From the NCBI RefSeq assembly GCF_003515065.1, contig NZ_QXGH01000018.1:62001-126000 (forward strand): 64,000 nucleotides of DNA, in the 5' to 3' direction. The DNA comes from Nocardioides immobilis. Its GTDB lineage: Bacteria; Actinomycetota; Actinomycetes; Propionibacteriales; Nocardioidaceae. Numbering within the stretch: the first letter of the stretch is position 1; the number at the start of each line of letters is the position of its first letter. Positions 59,107-64,000 of this stretch are shown here, in pieces. The position numbers were made by a program, and so were the translations under genes. The notes beneath the pieces are model-generated. The model saw only the letters and a list, made by a program, of their open reading frames with translations, did no database searches and was not told the origin of the DNA.

Positions 59107-61116
59107 ATGTCAGCAATCACCGAGCAACCCGCGCCCGCAGCCTCGCGCCACGCGCTTCCTGACCCCGGCGTCGGGGTTTCGGCGATCTCGTGGCCCATCG
59201 TCGGCATCTTCTCCGGCGCTCTCGCCGTCTTCGCGTTCTCCACGTGGGCAGCGCTGGCCGATCGGCTTCCCGCCCCGGCGACGGTCCTGCTCAGCGCGTC
59301 CGCGATCTTCGTGCTGTTCACCGTGCTGCACGACGCCGCCCACTACTCGGTGAGCACCCACCGCTGGGTCAACGTGGCCTTCGGCCGGGTCGCGATGCTC
59401 TTCGTCTCGCCGCTGATCTCGTTCAAGTCGTTCGCGTTCATCCACATCGAGCACCACCGCAACACCAACGACGACGCGAACGACCCCGACCACTTCGTCA
59501 GCGGCGCCCCCTGGTGGCAGCTTCCCGTCCGGTTCCCGCTGATGGACGTGCCGTACCTGGCCTTCCTGGTGCGCAACGTGAGGCGTCGTCCCCGGGCCGA
59601 GGTGCTGGAGACGGTCTTCCTGATGGGCACGACCGTCTCGGTGATCGTCGCCTCGGCGTTCACCGGACATTTCTGGACGCTGGCGGTCCTGTACCTGATC
59701 CCCGCGCGGGTCGCCATGTTCGTCCTGGCCTGGTGGTTCGACTGGCTGCCGCACCACGACCTCGAGGACACCCAGCAGGAGAACCGCTACCGCGCCACCC
59801 GCAACCGCGTCGGCTCCGAATGGATCCTCACGCCCCTGCTTCTCTCGCAGAACTACCACCTCGTCCACCACCTGCACCCCTCGATCCCGTTCCACCGCTA
59901 CGTCGCGGCCTGGCGGCGCAACGAGGAGGCCTACCTCGAGCGCGACGCTGCGATCGGCACCGTCTTCGGCCAGCAGCTCGACACCGATGAGTACCGCGAG
60001 TGGAAGAGGCTGAACGGCAAGCTGGCCCGGCTTCTCCCCGTGCGGATGCCGAAGCGGTCCTCCGCCCGTGCCGCGGTGTTCCACCCGGTCCGGGTCACCA
60101 GCGTCGACCGGCTGACCGAGGACAGCGTGCTGATCCGCTTCGAGGTGCCCGACGACCTGCGGGACGAGTTCTCCTTCGAGCCCGGTCAGCACGTCACCGT
60201 CCGCACCGACCTCGGGGGCGAGGGCGTACGGCGCAACTACTCGATCTGCTCCCCGGCCACCTCCGACACGCTCGCCATCGCCGTCAAGCACATCCCCGGC
60301 GGTGCCTTCTCCACCTTCGCGATGGAACAGCTCCAGGCCGGCGACACCCTCGACCTGATGACGCCGACCGGTTCGTTCGGCACACCGCTCGACCCGCTGG
60401 GCAGGAAGAACTACGTGGCGATCGCCGCCGGCAGCGGCATCACCCCGGTGCTCTCGATCCTACAGACGACACTTGCCGTCGAGACCGAGAGTCGCTTCAC
60501 CCTGGTCTACGGCAACCGGGACGCCGACAGCACGATGTTCCGCGACGAGCTGGACGAGCTCGAGGCGCGCTACGCCGACCGGCTCCGGATCATCCATGTG
60601 CGCTCGCGCGACCCACGACACCCGGCACAGCTCCGCGGTCGCGTCGACCGCCCGAAGCTCGAGGAATGGCTCGGCTCCGACCTGGCCGCGGCCTCGGTGG
60701 ACGAGTGGTTCCTGTGCGGACCGGTCGAGATGGTGACCGACCTGCGCGACCTGCTCCTCGAGCGCGGCACCGAGCCGGACCAGGTCCACGTGGAGCTCTT
60801 CCACGGCTACCAGAAGCCCAAGGTCGCCGACGACTTCTCCCCGGCGACGGTCGGGGTCAACCTGCGCGGCCGTGAGCACCAGGTCTCGCTGGCAGCCGGC
60901 GACACCGTCCTCGAGTCCGCGCTGAAAGCCGGGCTGGAGGCGCCGTACGCGTGCCTCGGCGGGGCCTGCGGCACCTGCAAGGCGAAGGTGCTGCTGGGCT
61001 CGGTCGCGATGGAGCAGAACTTCGCCCTGTCGCCGGCCGTCGTGGAAGCCGGCTACGTGCTCACCTGCCAGTCGCACCCGACCAGCGACGAGGTCCACGT
61101 TGACTACGACGCCTGA
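59107..61116 (+). CDS. Membrane fatty-acid desaturase/hydroxylase fused to ferredoxin reductase and 2Fe-2S domain
   Basis: 669 residues. Residues 1 to about 310: four hydrophobic spans and the three His boxes HDAAH (about 76), HIEHHRN (about 114) and HLVHHLHP (about 253) of membrane di-iron desaturases/hydroxylases. About 325-560: FAD/NAD reductase (RRNYSICSP, GSGITPVLSIL, VYGNRD, FLCGP). About 575-669: plant-type ferredoxin with CLGGACGTCKAKV and a distal Cys. All electron-transfer parts are on one chain, so the enzyme looks self-sufficient: NAD(P)H to di-iron. Substrate could be a fatty acyl chain, alkane or terpenoid. Starts at 59107 (ATG). Confidence 0.88.
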   Translation: MSAITEQPAPAASRHALPDPGVGVSAISWPIVGIFSGALAVFAFSTWAALADRLPAPATVLLSASAIFVLFTVLHDAAHYSVSTHRWVNVAFGRVAMLFVSPLISFKSFAFIHIEHHRNTNDDANDPDHFVSGAPWWQLPVRFPLMDVPYLAFLVRNVRRRPRAEVLETVFLMGTTVSVIVASAFTGHFWTLAVLYLIPARVAMFVLAWWFDWLPHHDLEDTQQENRYRATRNRVGSEWILTPLLLSQNYHLVHHLHPSIPFHRYVAAWRRNEEAYLERDAAIGTVFGQQLDTDEYREWKRLNGKLARLLPVRMPKRSSARAAVFHPVRVTSVDRLTEDSVLIRFEVPDDLRDEFSFEPGQHVTVRTDLGGEGVRRNYSICSPATSDTLAIAVKHIPGGAFSTFAMEQLQAGDTLDLMTPTGSFGTPLDPLGRKNYVAIAAGSGITPVLSILQTTLAVETESRFTLVYGNRDADSTMFRDELDELEARYADRLRIIHVRSRDPRHPAQLRGRVDRPKLEEWLGSDLAAASVDEWFLCGPVEMVTDLRDLLLERGTEPDQVHVELFHGYQKPKVADDFSPATVGVNLRGREHQVSLAAGDTVLESALKAGLEAPYACLGGACGTCKAKVLLGSVAMEQNFALSPAVVEAGYVLTCQSHPTSDEVHVDYDA

Positions 61117-61864
61117 CCTGCACGGAACGGGAGCGGCGCGACCGGTGCCGGGGTACGCCCGATTCGTCCGTGGGTTGCAGCAGCGCTTCGTCATCGACAT
61201 GCCGGGCGGACCACGCATCGTCACCTTCGCGACCGTGATCAACCTCCAGAAGTGCTTGATGTTCGCCTACCTGGGTGCACTCATGTGGCTGTACGAAGGT
61301 CACACGCCGGCTGCCACGAGTACTGCGGCGTGGATCTACCTGGCCTTGCACGGCTCGTACGGCCTGGTCTGGTACCTCAAGGACAAGGCGTTCCCCGACC
61401 CCGGGTGGCAACATCGGCTCACCTTGCCGGGCGCCGCGAACGCGATCCTTGCGATCCTCGGTTGGTATTGGCTGTTCGGCTGGCTGCTGATCTCCGGCCG
61501 CGGAGGCGACTATCCGATCGATGACAACCCGTGGTTCGCGGTGTGCATCACGCTCGTCGTGCTCGGCTCAGTGGTGATGATCGCGGCCGACGCGCAGAAG
61601 TTCTACACGCTGCGCATCCAGCGCGGCCTCATCACCGACGGCACGTTCCGCTTCGTGCGCCATCCGAACTACACCGGCGAGATGATGATCTACCTCGGCT
61701 TCGCCCTGATGGTCTGGCACTGGCTGCCGTTCGTGGTGTTGGCCTGGGTGTGGGGCGGCCTCTTCACGGCGAACATGCTGGCCAAAGAGGCGAGCATGAG
61801 CCGGTATCCCGAGTGGGCGCCCTACAAAGCGCGCTCGCGTTGGGTGATCCCCTACGTCTTGTAG
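61100..61864 (+). CDS. Membrane methyltransferase/5-alpha-reductase-like protein (ICMT/DUF1295 type)
   Basis: 254 residues with several membrane spans. The conserved C-terminal motif FRFVRHPNYTGEMMIYLGFA (about 183) followed by RYPEWAPYKARSRWVIPYVL is shared by isoprenylcysteine carboxyl methyltransferases and DUF1295/steroid 5-alpha-reductase-like proteins. TTG at 61100 overlaps the desaturase gene by 17 bases, with GAGG upstream; a later start is possible. Translationally coupled to the desaturase fusion, so it may modify the same lipid or terpenoid. Confidence 0.75.
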   Translation: MTTTPDLHGTGAARPVPGYARFVRGLQQRFVIDMPGGPRIVTFATVINLQKCLMFAYLGALMWLYEGHTPAATSTAAWIYLALHGSYGLVWYLKDKAFPDPGWQHRLTLPGAANAILAILGWYWLFGWLLISGRGGDYPIDDNPWFAVCITLVVLGSVVMIAADAQKFYTLRIQRGLITDGTFRFVRHPNYTGEMMIYLGFALMVWHWLPFVVLAWVWGGLFTANMLAKEASMSRYPEWAPYKARSRWVIPYVL

Positions 61865-61867
61865 TGG

Positions 61868-62236
61868 TCAGCGCTGGAGCATCCCCAGCACTTCGTCGAG
61901 GGTCAGGCCGGGGTCGGTCAGATCAAGCCCGTCGAACAGCTGCCAGATGTAGGACGACGAGCCGTGGACCCGGAGCGGGTGCAAGTCGGCCAGGGCAGGA
62001 TCGTCCCGGAAGCTGTCGAACGCTGCTTGGGATTCCCATTCGACGAGGATGAGGATCTGGCGGGGGGTCAGGTCGCCGGTCACGTTGGCTCGGAAACGGC
62101 CGAGTGCGATCGGGCGGCCGCCGTGTGCCGGAATCTCAACGGGCAGACGGCTGAAGTAGCTCAGGTACTTCTCGTCATCTTCCAAGTCGAAGAGATTGAG
62201 TGCGTAGACCTTCCCCCCGCGCGCGTTCTCGCTCAT
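61868..62236 (-). CDS. DUF1330-like small protein
   Basis: 122 residues, ferredoxin-like fold (VYALNLFDLEDDEKYLSYFS, ILILVEWESQAAFDSFRDDP). No catalytic motif is evident. Convergent with the gene at 61100 (three-base gap). Such proteins are often found near oxidative enzymes; function unknown. Confidence 0.72.
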   Translation of the reverse strand: MSENARGGKVYALNLFDLEDDEKYLSYFSRLPVEIPAHGGRPIALGRFRANVTGDLTPRQILILVEWESQAAFDSFRDDPALADLHPLRVHGSSSYIWQLFDGLDLTDPGLTLDEVLGMLQR

Positions 62237-62303
62237 CCCATATCTCCTTTGGTTGAAGGCTCCTCAGACCGCACTGATCCGGAGCGGTTTGCAAACTTGG
62301 GTG

Positions 62304-63242
62304 TCAGGCGTGGCAGGTCAGCGGCATGCCGCCGTTGTAGGTGACCATGTCCTCGAGAGTGGCGGCTGCGTCGAGCGGCGCTCCCCAGGGCGCACCGCGC
62401 TCCTCCGCATACGCGCGATGGAGGTTGCCGACGATCCGCTCGCGGTCGAGCAGGTCCGCGAACTCTCCGAGGTCGGTGTCCAGCGCCGCTTCCAGTGGCG
62501 AGACGCCGGCCGCGACCCCCCGCGCTGCGACATCCTGCACGAACCGGAGGTAGGACGTAACGTCCCCGATGACGTCCGGACCGCAGACCGGCCCGTGCCC
62601 GGGGACAACGACCTCGGCACCGAGGCGTTCCACAGCAGCCAGGGTCTCGAGCATGCCGCCGACCGACCCCTGGACCACGAACGGCGTCACCCCGTTGAAC
62701 AGGAGATCCCCGCTGAAGAGGACCTTGCGCTCGGGCAGCCACACCACTGCGTCGTTGTCGGTGTGGGCCGGCAGTCCCAGGTGCTTGACCTCGCACCTCA
62801 GCTCGTCGACGTAGACGGTGACGGACTCGTCGAAGGTGAGGAACGGCGGCGCGAGCTCGACGTCACCCCACTCCACGTCGGTCCAGTACGGCGCAGAGCG
62901 CGGCAGGCCCCAGGCCTGGATCGCGGCCCGTGAGCGCTCCTGGCCGACGATCGTCGCCGACGAGAACAGGTAGTTCCCGAACGTGTGGTCCCCGTGGTGG
63001 TGGGTGTTGATCAGCGTGCGCACAGGCTGGTCGCTGACCGCCGCGATCGTCTCCAGGTAGGCCCTCGTGCGCGCCTCCGTGGAGGAGGCGTCCACGCTCA
63101 CCACGCCCCGCGACCCCACCAGGAAACCGGTGTTGTTGATCCACCAGCTGCCATCGGGCTGGACGTAGGCGTAGACGCCCTCGCTCACCTCGACGGCCTG
63201 GCCGAGGCCAACTCGCCCAGAGTCCTGTAATGACACGCTCAC
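62304..63242 (-). CDS. MBL-fold metallo-hydrolase
   Basis: 312 residues. NTHHHGDHTFGN (about 78) is the HxHxDH metal motif, with further ligands GLPAHTDNDAV (His, about 154) and FSGDLLF (Asp). VVPGHGPVCGPD carries the last His (about 211). Fold of glyoxalase II, lactonases and similar. GTG at 63242 overlaps the stop of the HxlR gene (GTGA) after AGGAGG, so it is coupled to that regulator. Confidence 0.87.
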   Translation of the reverse strand: MSVSLQDSGRVGLGQAVEVSEGVYAYVQPDGSWWINNTGFLVGSRGVVSVDASSTEARTRAYLETIAAVSDQPVRTLINTHHHGDHTFGNYLFSSATIVGQERSRAAIQAWGLPRSAPYWTDVEWGDVELAPPFLTFDESVTVYVDELRCEVKHLGLPAHTDNDAVVWLPERKVLFSGDLLFNGVTPFVVQGSVGGMLETLAAVERLGAEVVVPGHGPVCGPDVIGDVTSYLRFVQDVAARGVAAGVSPLEAALDTDLGEFADLLDRERIVGNLHRAYAEERGAPWGAPLDAAATLEDMVTYNGGMPLTCHA

Positions 63243-63562
63243 CTCACCTCCTGCGGGTGGATGTTCCCGGTCGTGTGACCGCGCCAACGCTGCGCCCACT
63301 CCGTCATCTCCTCTACGACCGGCAGGAGGTCGCGGCCCTTTCTAGTGAGCCGGTACTCGTAACGGTCAGGACGGCTCTGGTACTGCTGGCGCACAAAGAT
63401 CTCTTCGGCCGTCAACTCCTTCAACCGCTCCGCCAGAACCTGGCGCGAGATGCCGAGCTCGGCCTGAAAGTCGTCGAACCTGCAGACGCCGAGCAGCGAT
63501 TGCGCGACCAACTCCAGGTCCCACGGACTACGGAAGAGATTCACTCGCGCTCGCGCGGCCAT
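63239..63562 (-). CDS. HxlR-family transcriptional regulator
   Basis: 107 residues from ATG at 63562. GVCRFDDFQAELGISRQVLA, then RLKELTAEE and YEYRLTRKGRDLLPV are the winged-helix core of HxlR proteins. The start is uncertain: the usual N-terminal helix would extend further upstream, where only a TTG at 63598 is available and lacks a good ribosome site. Operon with the MBL-fold gene and divergent from another MBL-fold gene at 63753. Confidence 0.8.
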   Translation of the reverse strand: MAARARVNLFRSPWDLELVAQSLLGVCRFDDFQAELGISRQVLAERLKELTAEEIFVRQQYQSRPDRYEYRLTRKGRDLLPVVEEMTEWAQRWRGHTTGNIHPQEVR

Positions 63563-63752
63563 GAGTCGAAGCGTCGACGTGGTACGGGTCGCAGACAAGC
63601 CCTCACTCGCATTGAGGCGTTTCCGTACCAGTGCGCGGCACGCGCGTTCTATTGGCGGCGGAACGCTGCTTCCTACGGTGGCAGGACCGGTGTCGACAAT
63701 CGAGTCGCTGCGCCCCGCTGCGGGCAGCAGATCCCTTGCGGCAGGAGATGCA

Positions 63753-64000
63753 ATGAGCCACCTTCGACACGAGCTGGGCGTGTTGACGTTCGAGGTGCTC
63801 GTCGTGGACGGCCAGCCGATCCCCGGACGACCCGCCCCCGATGGCTCGCCGAGCATGTGGTCGCCCACATCGGCGACCCTCATCTGCGGCGAGAAGCGCG
63901 CCGTGCTCATCGACGGACTGACCACCAAGGAGCACGCGGCCGCACTGATCGACTGGATCGACGGCCGCGGCCTCGAGCTGCAGACGATCTACGTGACCCA
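63753..64000 (+). CDS. MBL-fold metallo-hydrolase, N-terminus only
   Basis: ATG at 63753 with AGGAG six bases upstream. The first 83 residues (FEVLVVDGQPIPGRPAPDGS, ATLICGEKRAVLIDG, LQTIYVTH) end at the window edge exactly where the HxHxDH metal motif begins (IYVTH). Divergent from the HxlR-MBL unit, which suggests regulation by that HxlR protein. Confidence 0.75.
   Translation, partial: MSHLRHELGVLTFEVLVVDGQPIPGRPAPDGSPSMWSPTSATLICGEKRAVLIDGLTTKEHAAALIDWIDGRGLELQTIYVT

Noticed and set aside
1..64000. CRISPR arrays, rRNA genes, intact insertion sequences
   Set aside because: No regularly spaced repeats, no rRNA signatures and no transposase motifs were seen anywhere in the window.

Overview
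The window is high-GC actinobacterial chromosome, most like Nocardioides or a close relative in the Propionibacteriales. The pointers are many GTG/TTG starts, mycofactocin-type SDRs, F420-dependent luciferase-like oxidoreductases, a fused F420 gene (fbiC), actinobacterial catabolic families throughout, and a tRNA-Asp that appears to be used as an integration site. The genus is inferred from gene content, not from a marker gene.

Positions 1-20,060 and 27,550-44,560 form one large catabolic region. It opens with a complete beta-oxidation operon on the minus strand (acyl-CoA dehydrogenase, enoyl-CoA hydratase, MaoC hydratase, 3-hydroxyacyl-CoA dehydrogenase-type SDR, thiolase). A divergent propionyl-CoA synthetase gene (prpE) follows. 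A second acyl-CoA operon carries two enoyl-CoA hydratases, an acyl-CoA dehydrogenase and a split AtuA-type pair. Upstream-chemistry genes are scattered around these: a flavin monooxygenase fused to an NTF2-like domain, an HSL-type esterase, an iron-type alcohol dehydrogenase, a P450, two mycofactocin-type SDRs, two F420-type LLM oxidoreductases, an epoxide hydrolase, an SDR with the Ser-Tyr-Arg catalytic pattern of halohydrin dehalogenases, two carboxymuconolactone-decarboxylase-like proteins, several small NTF2/SnoaL-like proteins and an MFS pump. Two near-identical FCD-type GntR regulators and two paralogous orphan ABC-type binding lipoproteins sit in the region. A motif of the form GCAT-N8-GCAT, with small variations, recurs in front of most of these genes and is the best candidate for their shared operator. 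Together they look like one regulon for taking up and oxidising an alicyclic, terpenoid or epoxide/halohydrin-type compound to acyl-CoAs and propionyl-CoA. The substrate cannot be read from the sequence.

Positions 20,255-27,530 hold a storage-polyester (PHA) module: acetoacetyl-CoA synthetase, an intracellular PHA depolymerase, a second depolymerase-like hydrolase, a phasin-like protein, PHA synthase and a TetR regulator. It has its own shared CACTTGATT-type promoter element. Positions 32,575-33,986 carry trxA-trxB, a housekeeping pair in an unexpected place. A LuxR-type ATPase regulator lies at 39,737.

Positions 44,660-49,330 cover F420 biosynthesis: intact fbiC, followed by an fbiD broken by two identifiable frameshifts, a histidine phosphatase, and a truncated uroporphyrinogen methyltransferase relic. 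Positions of about 49.3-57.6 kb look like a mobilisable integrative element with a MobF relaxase, several small HTH proteins and a tyrosine integrase ending next to tRNA-Asp(GTC). No type IV secretion or FtsK-type genes are present. To the right of the tRNA come a PucR-type regulator, a membrane desaturase fused to its own ferredoxin reductase, a membrane methyltransferase/reductase-like protein, a DUF1330-like protein, and two metallo-beta-lactamase-fold proteins flanking an HxlR regulator.

Gene decay is common: FMO, SnoaL, MFS C-terminus, halohydrin-dehalogenase relic, fbiD and cobA fragments.
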